From: SIG447 sp045577075
Lineage (GTDB): Bacteria; Bacillota; Clostridia; UMGS1883; UMGS1540
Length of the DNA stretch: 17,414 nt
Assembly (NCBI GenBank): GCA_045577075.1
Contig: JAZNHR010000055.1
Location: 1 to 17,414 of the forward strand
Direction: 5' to 3'
Positions 7,560 through 14,288 of the stretch are shown here, in pieces. The translations under genes and the position numbers were made by a program. Every line of letters starts with the position of its first letter. The first letter of the stretch is position 1. Under the pieces are notes generated by a model. It searched no databases and had not been told where the DNA came from. It was given only the letters and a program-made list of their open reading frames with translations.

Positions 7560-8969
7560 TTATTTTTTCATAAGGTACTCGTCAATGGCACGTGCCGCCG
7601 TCTTGCCTGCGCCCATAGCACTGATTACGGTTGCGGCGCCCGTTACGGCATCGCCGCCGGCGTATACACCTTCTTTGGAGGTAAGCCCGTCCTCCGTAAC
7701 GATAATACCGCCACGGCTGTTGACTTCGAGTCCCTTTGTTGTATCTTTTATGAGGGGATTAGGCGAGGTACCGATGGACATAACCACTGTATCCACATCC
7801 AGCACATATTCTGAATTCGGTACGGGCACCGGTCTTCTTCTGCCCTTTTCGTCCGGCTCTCCAAGCTCCATCTTAATGCAGCGTATCCCTGTAACAAACC
7901 CGTTTTTCGGGTCTCTGGGGTCATCGGGATTTTGATAGCCCAGAATTTCCACGGGATTTCGGAGAAGCTGGAAGTCGATGCCTTCTTCCTGCGCGTGCTC
8001 CACTTCTTCTTTTCTTGCAGGCAGCTCTTCCATGGAACGGCGGTACACAATGTATACCTTTTCTGCTCCTAGGCGAAGTGCCGTTCTCGCGGCGTCCATG
8101 GCAACGTTACCGCCGCCGACGACTGCCACCTTCCCGCCCTTCATAATGGGGGTAGTGCTGTCCGCACGGTACGCCTTCATAAGATTGCTTCTCGTTAAAT
8201 ATTCGTTTGCGGAATATACCCCTTTTAAGGATTCGCCGGGGATATTCATAAAGTTCGGAAGCCCTGCTCCCGAGCCGATAAACACGGCTTCAAAGCCCAT
8301 ATCGAAAAGCTCGTCTACGCTTAAGGTTTTGCCGATAACCACGTTGGTTTCCACCTTGACACCAAGGTCCCGAAGGGTTTCTACTTCCTTTGCAACGATT
8401 GCCTTCGGCAAACGAAACTCCGGAATGCCGTATACAAGCACGCCGCCGGCAGTATGAAACGCTTCAAAAACCGTAACGTCATAGCCTTTCTTGGCAAGGT
8501 CACCTGCGCAGGTAAGGCCCGAGGGCCCCGACCCTACAATCGCAACCTTTTTGCCGTTTGATGCCGGTTTTTCCGGCTTTTCTTTCGCATTTTCATTATG
8601 CCAGTCCGCCACAAACCGTTCCAGTCTGCCAATGCCGACAGGCTCAAATTTAATGCCCAGACTGCACTTGGATTCACACTGGGTTTCCTGGGGACATACT
8701 CTGCCGCAAACTGCCGGCAGGGAAGAAGATTTCGTAATCACCTGATAGGCGCTTTCAAAATCTCCCGTTTTAATATGGGAAATAAAATCAGGAATTGCAA
8801 TGTTTACAGGGCAGCCCGCTACACAGGGCTGGTTTTTACAGTTTAAACAGCGGTTTGCCTCGCCCACCGCCATCTCTGCCGTATACCCGAGCGCTACCTC
8901 GTCAAAGTTATGGGCACGCACTTCGGGCGCTTGGGTCGGCATTTCATGCTTCTTCGGTTCTATTGCCAT
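7560..8969 (-). CDS. nfnB: NfnB, large subunit of NADH-dependent ferredoxin:NADP+ oxidoreductase (GltD-like)
   Basis: This 469-residue flavoprotein belongs to the glutamate synthase small-subunit family. An N-terminal double [4Fe-4S] region holds C41/C44/C49/C53 and C88/C92/C98/C102. The FAD Rossmann motif VAIVGSGPSGLTCAGDLAKK is at 142-161, the NADPH-binding motif VAVVGGGNVAMDAARTAL at 281-298, and the closing flavin motif GVYAGGDAVTGAATVISAMG at about 434-453. Annotation as glutamate synthase is possible by similarity alone. However, the adjacent NfnA-like gene and absence of a GltB subunit point to NfnAB (also called SudAB), which in anaerobes bifurcates NADPH electrons to NAD+ and ferredoxin, or runs in reverse. 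GGGAGGAG precedes the start. It is 14 bases after nfnA. Confidence 0.92.
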   Translation of the reverse strand: MAIEPKKHEMPTQAPEVRAHNFDEVALGYTAEMAVGEANRCLNCKNQPCVAGCPVNIAIPDFISHIKTGDFESAYQVITKSSSLPAVCGRVCPQETQCESKCSLGIKFEPVGIGRLERFVADWHNENAKEKPEKPASNGKKVAIVGSGPSGLTCAGDLAKKGYDVTVFEAFHTAGGVLVYGIPEFRLPKAIVAKEVETLRDLGVKVETNVVIGKTLSVDELFDMGFEAVFIGSGAGLPNFMNIPGESLKGVYSANEYLTRSNLMKAYRADSTTPIMKGGKVAVVGGGNVAMDAARTALRLGAEKVYIVYRRSMEELPARKEEVEHAQEEGIDFQLLRNPVEILGYQNPDDPRDPKNGFVTGIRCIKMELGEPDEKGRRRPVPVPNSEYVLDVDTVVMSIGTSPNPLIKDTTKGLEVNSRGGIIVTEDGLTSKEGVYAGGDAVTGAATVISAMGAGKTAARAIDEYLMKK

Positions 8970-8983
8970 TTTTGTCTCCTCCC

Positions 8984-9832
8984 TTACGCGTTTTTAAATA
9001 AGTTACATGCCGCATCGTGTGCATGGCGTTCAAAGTCCGCATACATTCTGCCGCGACTCATGGCCTCGTCAAAATCAATTTCGTATGCGTTAAACTCCGG
9101 CCCGTCCACACAGGCAAACTTCGTAATCTTTTCGCCGTCACGGTTTAAGGTAAGACGGCATCCGCCGCACATCCCCGTGCCGTCAATCATAATCGGGTTC
9201 ATGGAAGCGGTAACGGGCACACCGAAGGGCTTTGCCGCAAGCGTTACAAACTTCATCATAATAAGCGGCCCGATGGTGATAATCATATCAAACTGCTCGC
9301 CGCCCTCCAAAAATTCCTTCAAAGGAACGGTGACGTTGCCGTGCCGACCGTAGGAGCCGTCGTCCGTCATCAAAACGAGTCTGTCCGAGCAGGCTTTGAA
9401 TTCGTCTTCTAAAATTACCAGATTTTTGTCGCGGAAGCCGATAATGCTTGTAACCTCTGCCCCGAGGCGATGGAATTCCTCCGCCACGGGCATTGCAATG
9501 GCACAGCCAACGCCGCCGCCCACAATACAAACCTTTTTAATGCCTTCCGTATGTGTGGCGCGCCCTAAGGGGCCGACAAAGTCTTCTATGCTCTCCCCTT
9601 CTTTTTTAGCCCCGAGACGCTTTGTTGTACCGCCGACAAGCTGAAAAATAATCTTAACCGTACCCTCCTCGGGGTTTGTGCCTGCAACGGTTAAGGGGAT
9701 TCTCTCGCCGTCCGCCGAAACGCGCAAAATGATAAACTGCCCGGGTTTTGCCTTTGCCGCCACAAGGGGTGCTGCAATTTCCATTTGTACGACCGTAGGA
9801 TTCAGTTCTTTTTTTCGTACAATCTTGTACAT
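8984..9832 (-). CDS. nfnA: NfnA, small subunit of NADH-dependent ferredoxin:NADP+ oxidoreductase
   Basis: The 282-residue protein is a ferredoxin-NADP reductase-type flavoprotein with a [2Fe-2S] cluster. An FAD-binding RIPLTVAG is at 44-51, the NAD-binding VCIVGGGVGCAIAMP at 101-115, and the cluster region has MCGGC (C222, C225) and C241. D218 in MIDGTGMCGGC matches the aspartate reported as an unusual cluster ligand in Thermotoga NfnA. The start at 9832 (MYKIVRKK) is chosen over the in-frame ATG at 9895. The longer form adds a basic 21-residue lead with no counterpart in the family and would begin close to the predicted transcription start. A GAGGA site lies near 9842-9846. It is first in the five-gene operon nfnA-nfnB-hydC-hydB-hydA. 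Confidence 0.92.
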   Translation of the reverse strand: MYKIVRKKELNPTVVQMEIAAPLVAAKAKPGQFIILRVSADGERIPLTVAGTNPEEGTVKIIFQLVGGTTKRLGAKKEGESIEDFVGPLGRATHTEGIKKVCIVGGGVGCAIAMPVAEEFHRLGAEVTSIIGFRDKNLVILEDEFKACSDRLVLMTDDGSYGRHGNVTVPLKEFLEGGEQFDMIITIGPLIMMKFVTLAAKPFGVPVTASMNPIMIDGTGMCGGCRLTLNRDGEKITKFACVDGPEFNAYEIDFDEAMSRGRMYADFERHAHDAACNLFKNA

Positions 9833-9912
9833 TTTGTCTCTTCCTCTCCTGAATAATTTATGCCAAAGCCGCTGTTTTCGCCGACTTTTTATCATATCTG
9901 TACATCTTTATA

Positions 9913-9941
9913 ATTATAGCACAACTATTTGTATTTGTACA
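9913..9941 (-). promoter_or_regulatory. Extended -10 promoter of the nfn-hyd operon, flanked by TGTACA repeats
   Basis: On the minus strand TGTACA (9941-9936) and TATAAT (9918-9913) are 17 bases apart, and TGC before TATAAT makes an extended -10. An inverted pair TCTGTACA (9897-9904) and TGTACAGA (9936-9943) brackets the -10 box, one copy on the -35 and one just after the expected start near 9906. This is a candidate operator; no Rex-type TTGTTAA dyad is present. Confidence 0.65.
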
Positions 9942-9995
9942 GAGTAAAAAAATTTTTTTCGTTTTTTTCGTTTTTTAGTGTAATGCGCAAATGGA

Positions 9996-10026
9996 AAAAC
10001 AACCCCCAAAAAATGGAGATTGTTTT
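9996..10026 (-). terminator. Probable terminator after rhaD
   Basis: On the minus strand AAAACAATCTCC pairs with GGGGGTTGTTTT (12 bp including two G-U pairs) around a 7-base T-rich loop, with T residues closing the right arm. It begins just after the rhaD stop codon and isolates rhaD from the nfn promoter. Confidence 0.5.
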
Positions 10027-10034
10027 CTTAAAGC

Positions 10035-10850
10035 CTATAAATCTAAAAAGTCCTTGCGGTAGTTTGCGCCGCAATGCTCCGCAATCCGTGCCATCTCCGC
10101 ATCCTGCATGGTATTGATGCGGTCAAGATGTGCCGTAAGCATATAAATCTGCGCCGCCTTTTCTACCGTTTCCACCAGACCAAACGTTTCGTCTATTGTT
10201 TTGCCCGCTGCATATACGCCGTGCACGCCCAAAATGACCGCCCGAAATTCCTTCATTTTTTCTGCCGTTGCCTCGCCGATTTCCGTCGTGCCGCAAAGCA
10301 TCTGTGGCAGAACGCCAACACCCTCCGGGAACGCTGCAATCCCTTCCGTACACATGCCCCAAAGCGAACGGGTAAATTTCTTGTCGTCCAGCGCGTGCAC
10401 AAAATGCATCGCCATCGTGTTTGTGGGGTGACAATGCAGGATAACACGATTCCTCGGGTCTACAGAAAGTCTTGCCGCGTGGCTTATGAGATGTGCCGCC
10501 AGCTCCGACGTAAAGGTGCCGCCATCCTCATACCCCCAGAGAAGTGCCGCCGTCGCCCCATCCTCTAAAATTCGGATAATACCCAACTCTCTGGCAGGGT
10601 TATCGTGCGCGTTCCGGAAATATGTCCCCTTCCCCGTTACCACAAAGTATTTCCCTGCCAGTGTCTTTGCCGTAAAGCCGATGGGAATGGTGCGTTTAAT
10701 CCAGCTGCCACCAAGGACGGCTTCCGCCTCTTTTTCTTCCAGCATAAAGCTAATGCTTCCGCCGTTTCGCACAGAATAGCCGCGGCGATACAGTTCTGCC
10801 GAAATGTTTCGCATCTCCGTAATAAATGTTGCTTCCGAAATGTTTTTCAT
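10035..10850 (-). CDS. rhaD: Rhamnulose-1-phosphate aldolase
   Basis: The 271-residue product is a class II (zinc) aldolase of the RhaD/AraD/FucA fold. It cleaves L-rhamnulose 1-phosphate to dihydroxyacetone phosphate and L-lactaldehyde. From memory it follows E. coli RhaD through most of its length: RNGG at 28-31, FTSELAAHLISHAA (with the catalytic-type Glu), ILHCHPTN (zinc-type His pair), CTEGIAAFPEGVGVLP, a third His in VHGVYAAGKTIDETFGLVET, and an ending like the enterobacterial enzyme. The start at 10850 places RNGG exactly where E. coli has it and has AAGGAAGG about 12 bases upstream. The earlier ATGs at 10877 and 10862 have poor or overlapping binding sites. No rhaA, rhaB, rhaM or transporter is adjacent, which is unusual. 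Upstream lies pseudogene debris. Confidence 0.88.
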   Translation of the reverse strand: MKNISEATFITEMRNISAELYRRGYSVRNGGSISFMLEEKEAEAVLGGSWIKRTIPIGFTAKTLAGKYFVVTGKGTYFRNAHDNPARELGIIRILEDGATAALLWGYEDGGTFTSELAAHLISHAARLSVDPRNRVILHCHPTNTMAMHFVHALDDKKFTRSLWGMCTEGIAAFPEGVGVLPQMLCGTTEIGEATAEKMKEFRAVILGVHGVYAAGKTIDETFGLVETVEKAAQIYMLTAHLDRINTMQDAEMARIAEHCGANYRKDFLDL

Positions 10851-10874
10851 ACTTCTTGCCATTCCTTCCTTATA

Positions 10875-11142
10875 CATTGTTACTTTTACCGTATAAAAGC
10901 CGTAACGCGTTGCCCCGAACGTATCACACTACGCCTATACACCGTGCAACGCCTATGGCAACAACGGCCACAAAGCAGCCATGTCGCTAAGCCCCAATAC
11001 ACGTCCCGGAATGGGAAATCGTGCCATCATTGTCATGTGCCGCTGCCATAGCATACGCAACATCTACATCTTTTGCATCCATGACGGGTGCAATCGCGGC
11101 AGTAGCCGATGCCCCTATAATATGAAATTTCTTTAAACACAA
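10875..11142 (-). pseudogene. Frameshifted remnant of a YeiH/UPF0324-type membrane protein
   Basis: No intact gene is present, but pieces in shifting minus-strand frames resemble the C-terminal half of YeiH-family transporters. One frame reads GASATAAIAPVMDAKDVDVA (11115-11056) followed by YAMA, close to the family's ASAIAA-x-x-PVI-x-AK-x-x-D-x-AYA motif. A second frame then reads FPIPGRVLGLSDMAALWP (about 11018-10965), like the FP-x-x-G-x-x-LGLSD-x-x-x-GLW motif. A third, weaker piece (TVKVTM) ends by the rhaD leader. The order is right and the frames are broken at least twice. A TTG-started reading frame over 10987-11175 covers only the first piece and is not a real gene. Confidence 0.5.
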
Positions 11143-11189
11143 TGGCCGATTTAGATATCCGTTTTCAACATGCAATCTTTAACAAAATA

Positions 11190-11218
11190 AGTATATCATA
11201 TTCAGGAAATAAAATCAA
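11190..11218 (-). promoter_or_regulatory. Possible promoter reading toward rhaD
   Basis: On the minus strand TTGATT (11218-11213) and TATACT (11195-11190) are 17 bases apart, with CTGAATATGA before the -10. It lies between the IS3-type remnant and the YeiH remnant. It could now supply transcription to rhaD 340 bases downstream, for which no closer promoter is evident. Could also be fortuitous in A/T-rich DNA. Confidence 0.35.
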
Positions 11219-11275
11219 CAAAAAGACGGTCCTGTTGCAGTCATTCATACTTTGTAGCCACAAAAGAATTGAACC

Positions 11276-11395
11276 CATCTGTTCAAGTCTGTATTGAATA
11301 GGCGATTTTCTTTTTAGCGTTCGCACAGGATTTATGTAATTAAGATAACCAACAGCCTCATCCATAACTTTTTGTAAGTTGTCCCACTTGCAATA
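11276..11395 (-). pseudogene. C-terminal remnant of an IS3-type (IS150-like) transposase
   Basis: The frame 11461-11165 contains a short piece resembling the end of IS3-family OrfB integrase-type transposases: KWDNLQKVMDEAVGYLNYIN followed by PVRTLKRKSPIQYRLEQ. These correspond to the helix with YN-x-x-R and the terminal SPxQYR motif. Upstream residues and the downstream tail do not look like transposase, and none of the DDE catalytic residues are present. It is best read as a short, long-dead scrap rather than a gene. It supports past insertion-sequence activity between rhaD and the propeller operon. Confidence 0.55.
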
Positions 11396-11463
11396 TTGGA
11401 AGTGGGGCCTTAGAACATTTTTTCCCACTCCAACGTATTTTTGAAAGATTTTACAACTCAAAC

Positions 11464-11492
11464 CAAAAAAGCCCTCCTGATTGGGGGCTTTT
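11464..11492 (-). terminator. Terminator of the propeller-gene operon
   Basis: On the minus strand AAAAGCCC pairs with GGGCTTTT (8 bp, extendable by C-G pairs near the loop) and is followed by more T residues. It lies just after the stop codon of the gene at 11504-12619. Confidence 0.8.
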
Positions 11493-11503
11493 GGGTGCGT
11501 TAT

Positions 11504-12619
11504 TTATTTTTCAAACGAAAGTTCTGGTTCCTGCGTGTGTAACACCGTGTAACTGAGGCAATCCTTTCCTTGGGACCAACCGTCTATAAGACCTTCTGTC
11601 GGATGCAGCTCACCGGAAGAATAGAGCATAATCATCTTCCCATTCCAATCCATGAGGGCATAATATACAATACCAAATTTACTTTCCTTGTAAATGATTT
11701 CTTCAAAGGTTTCCTTTCCACCTTCAGAAACAATCTTGCCGACGTGTAGATTACATCTCCACGTGCGGACAGTGGAATAGCTTTTGGCTTTGGGGGAAGA
11801 ATAGGCAAGATATAAATCTCCCTGATAAGTAAAGAGATAGGGCCTTGTATCGGAAGGCGTAAGAGCGAGCGTACTCTGTGTCCAGTTGACGCCGTCTTCT
11901 GAATACAGTAAGTTTTGCCTGGTTTCTTCCGTCTCCTCCGTAAAGGCATCACGGCAAAACACCCAGAACTTCCCGTTATGATAACACAGCATAGCCTCGT
12001 AATTTGCTCTATGGGGAATGACGGAATTGCACGTCCATGTATCCCCATCTTCCGTTTTTACAAACACGGGACCATTCGTGTTCCCGCCGCAAAGCACGCT
12101 GTAGTAATGCCCGTCTACTTTGGTCATGGACGACGTCATGTTCAACGACTCAAAAAGGCCAAAGCCTTTCTCCTTTAAAAATGTATTGACATTTTCGAGA
12201 CTAAGGGCGACGGGTGCGGCCTCATCGTGAAACTTAAAATACACCGGATGGATATCCCCTACCTTGAAGGTTTTCTTATCAACATCTTTATAGTAATACG
12301 TCCATGTCGCCACATCAACAGCAAACACACGGAGCGTTTCTGTATTAAGTTCAATTAGATTGCATTCTGACAAACAGTGACCGGAAAAATCATCCTCATC
12401 ACTGAAGACTGTGACCCACTCTACGTTTGTAGGCTGCAAAACAGGGAACTTGGCAAGCTTTATCAGCTGACTGCTCTCGCCAATGGATTTGTCGCTTGAA
12501 AGATAGGTGGCATAGACCCTTCCTGTAGCATTATCCACAAAAATTTCAACTGCATTTGCCGCCATTTCGCGGAGGCCATCGTTAATCATAACGCGGTTCT
12601 TAAATTGCGTGTTTTCCAT
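11504..12619 (-). CDS. Leaderless sialidase-fold (BNR/Asp-box) protein, second paralogue
   Basis: The 371-residue protein has no signal peptide or membrane segment, so it is probably cytoplasmic. Two Asp-box-like motifs, KTEDGDTWT and YSEDGVNWT (about 188-196 and 239-247), and several aromatic beta-strand repeats indicate a sialidase-type beta-propeller. FCRDAF and DTRPYLF place two arginines on either side of the second Asp-box, as in sialidase-fold glycosidases, but a full Arg triad and the Tyr/Glu nucleophile pair cannot be assigned by eye. It shares its N-terminal INDGL-x-E-x-AA block, GES and the overall plan with the upstream gene, so the two are tandem paralogues. The ATG at 12619 is preferred to 12625 because GGAG at 12627-12630 is 7 bases away rather than one. 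True substrate is unknown; the name exo-sialidase would be over-precise. Confidence 0.75.
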   Translation of the reverse strand: MENTQFKNRVMINDGLREMAANAVEIFVDNATGRVYATYLSSDKSIGESSQLIKLAKFPVLQPTNVEWVTVFSDEDDFSGHCLSECNLIELNTETLRVFAVDVATWTYYYKDVDKKTFKVGDIHPVYFKFHDEAAPVALSLENVNTFLKEKGFGLFESLNMTSSMTKVDGHYYSVLCGGNTNGPVFVKTEDGDTWTCNSVIPHRANYEAMLCYHNGKFWVFCRDAFTEETEETRQNLLYSEDGVNWTQSTLALTPSDTRPYLFTYQGDLYLAYSSPKAKSYSTVRTWRCNLHVGKIVSEGGKETFEEIIYKESKFGIVYYALMDWNGKMIMLYSSGELHPTEGLIDGWSQGKDCLSYTVLHTQEPELSFEK

Positions 12620-12652
12620 TTTCATTCTCCTTTACCTGCATTTAAATTTGTA

Positions 12653-13747
12653 CTATTTATTGCCGAGTAAATACCCAAGTTTTGTCCACTGAATGGCTTC
12701 CTTCCCCTGCTCTACGGGATGGCCGTCCTCAATCCATGCCCCGCCGTTTTCCGTGGAAAGCGCCTGCGGACAGTTGGAAAACGCCATATAAAGGTCCCCT
12801 CCAATATTTACAAGTTCATGCTCCACAACGCCGTATTTCGTAAACCAATCAAAAATAACTTCTCCATCATAGACAATTTTGATAGCGTTACGGTTATTAT
12901 GCATTTTAGGGAAGTTTTCAATAGCTTTATCACTTTTATAGTTATAAACGACGAGGGGTTTCCCGTAATATTCAATAATATCAGGGCGGGACTGAACGCC
13001 GTCTTCAAAAATTTTTGTTTCCCACGTTTTACCGCCGTCTTTTGAGACGGTAAATGCCGCATGTCCCGTGCCGTGGTCATCCGGTGGAACACGGTACATG
13101 GCAAATATACCGTCATCATTGATGAAATAACGAAACTCATACGTCATAGGTTCAGGGCAAATGGCAAAGGGCACCAAAACATTATCCTCAATTTTACAAA
13201 GGATGGGGTAACCCAAATCATCCTCTGAAATGGCTGTGTACAGTTCCCCTTTATATCTTGTCACCTTATTTACAATGGGTTCCATATCACTTTCCACACC
13301 CAATCCGTGTTTGGCAAGATAGGACTTATATGACGTATTATTAAGGCGCACATCCCCCGTTTCCGTACGCAAAAACATCTCCTGCCGTTCTGAAACGGTG
13401 TCGGTTTTAAAATCATAATCACGATAATAGGTTGCCAGTTCCCCACGCGAGGTTGTAAAAAGAATGCGGGTTTTAGCGTCTCCCACCTGATAATGGGCGT
13501 TACAGATAACGCCGCGTGACTGCCCGATGCCTTCATCAATAATTCGACGGCGCGCATTTTCCGGCTGCGACGGGGAAAACACAGACAAACAAATTTTACC
13601 TGTAGATTCTCCATACCGTTTCGGCAGACCTGTCATATAACTCACAAACACGAGTCCGTTTTCCAAATCATAGACTGTCGCACTTGAGCACGCCGCTGTT
13701 TCTGTCAACCCATCATTGATTTGTACCATGTTCATATCGTAGAACAT
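12653..13747 (-). CDS. Leaderless sialidase-fold (BNR/Asp-box) protein, first paralogue
   Basis: The 364-residue protein starts MFYDMNMVQINDGLTETAA and lacks a signal peptide, so it should be cytoplasmic. A clear Asp-box, VSKDGGKTW (234-242), marks a sialidase-type beta-propeller. MYRVPPDD (217-224) before it and SRPDIIEYYGKPLVVYNY (253-270) after it mirror the R, Asp-box, (S/T)RP arrangement of the downstream paralogue. NMVQINDGL at the N-terminus also matches that protein. AAGGAG (13756-13761) gives a good start. The gene heads a two-gene operon, with 33 bases between its stop and the next start, a promoter at 13854-13882 and a broken LacI-type regulator divergent to it. This points to inducible breakdown of an imported oligosaccharide. 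Its substrate is unknown; hydrolase or lyase activity on a glycan is inference. Confidence 0.75.
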   Translation of the reverse strand: MFYDMNMVQINDGLTETAACSSATVYDLENGLVFVSYMTGLPKRYGESTGKICLSVFSPSQPENARRRIIDEGIGQSRGVICNAHYQVGDAKTRILFTTSRGELATYYRDYDFKTDTVSERQEMFLRTETGDVRLNNTSYKSYLAKHGLGVESDMEPIVNKVTRYKGELYTAISEDDLGYPILCKIEDNVLVPFAICPEPMTYEFRYFINDDGIFAMYRVPPDDHGTGHAAFTVSKDGGKTWETKIFEDGVQSRPDIIEYYGKPLVVYNYKSDKAIENFPKMHNNRNAIKIVYDGEVIFDWFTKYGVVEHELVNIGGDLYMAFSNCPQALSTENGGAWIEDGHPVEQGKEAIQWTKLGYLLGNK

Positions 13748-13853
13748 TTTCTTTACTCCTTATTATTGTTTTTTGAAGGTATTCGATTTTTCCTGTTTAG
13801 CTCAATAAGGGCCATCCTTCTTAAATCATCACACACAGGTTTCACTTGCACTC

Positions 13854-13882
13854 ATTATAGCATACGCTTTCTAAAAATGCAA
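13854..13882 (-). promoter_or_regulatory. Extended -10 promoter of the propeller operon
   Basis: On the minus strand TTGCAT (13882-13877) and TATAAT (13859-13854) are 17 bases apart and TGC directly precedes TATAAT. Transcription would start near 13847, giving a leader of about 100 bases before the first gene. Confidence 0.75.
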
Positions 13883-13893
13883 GGTAGAATGCA

Positions 13894-13908
13894 TCGAATT
13901 TTATTCGA
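13894..13908. promoter_or_regulatory. 15-bp palindrome, candidate operator
   Basis: TCGAAT-TTT-ATTCGA is a perfect dyad lying 11 bases upstream of the propeller -35 box and about 60 bases before the lacI remnant. A related half site overlaps its right side (ATTCGAATTT). Position suits a transcription factor site, possibly the target of the decayed LacI-type protein, though LacI sites usually have a central CG. Confidence 0.4.
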
Positions 13909-13970
13909 ATTTATTTCAATTGTATTTGTAAAAAATCTTGCATAATAAAGCGTCAAAAGAGTTAAAGTAC

Positions 13971-14288
13971 ATGACCCCACGGCTCATCACAAAGCTCGCC
14001 TCCGTATCCCCACCGTTTCAAAAGCGCTTTCAGGGCGTGCGGAGGTAACTCCCGAAACTGCTGAACAAATCCGGCGGATTGCAACGGAAACAGGGTGTTT
14101 TAATGAAAAAAACAAACGGAAACCGCAGGTGCGCACGTAGCGGTTTATATGTATGCCTTTGACAACAATAAATGCCGCGACCTTATTTTCTCTATCGTTC
14201 TTTGCAATGCGGCGGGCGGCATTATCATGTTTACGATATAAAAGCTGGGCATCCCCATTCTGTGTTTCGATTACACAGAAGATTCAGC
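13971..14288 (+). pseudogene. Shattered LacI-family transcriptional regulator
   Basis: Three plus-strand frames give consecutive pieces of one LacI protein. From ATG 13971 one frame reads MTPRLITKLASVS, the start of the helix-turn-helix. The next reads IPTVSKALSGR and then EVTPETAEQIRRIATETG, the diagnostic recognition helix and hinge, ending in TAG at 14138-14140. A third frame reads YAFDNNKCRDLIFSIVLCN, then GGIIMFTI, a TAA at 14239-14241, and KLGIPILCFDYTEDS, as in the effector-binding core. At least two frameshifts, one internal stop and an apparent deletion of about 30 residues after VLCN are present. The remnant stops exactly where a solo IS200-type end begins. It is divergent to the propeller operon, so it was probably its local regulator. 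Confidence 0.78.

Noticed and set aside
7560..8969. Glutamate synthase small subunit as the function of nfnB
   Set aside because: There is no large subunit nearby and the gene is paired with an NfnA-type flavoprotein.
9833..10034. Rex redox operator at the nfn promoter
   Set aside because: No TTGTTAA/TTAACAA dyad is present; the only symmetrical element is the TGTACA pair.
11165..11461. Minus-strand open frame of 98 codons as a real gene
   Set aside because: Only the middle third resembles a transposase tail; there is no ribosome binding site and both ends read as noncoding DNA.
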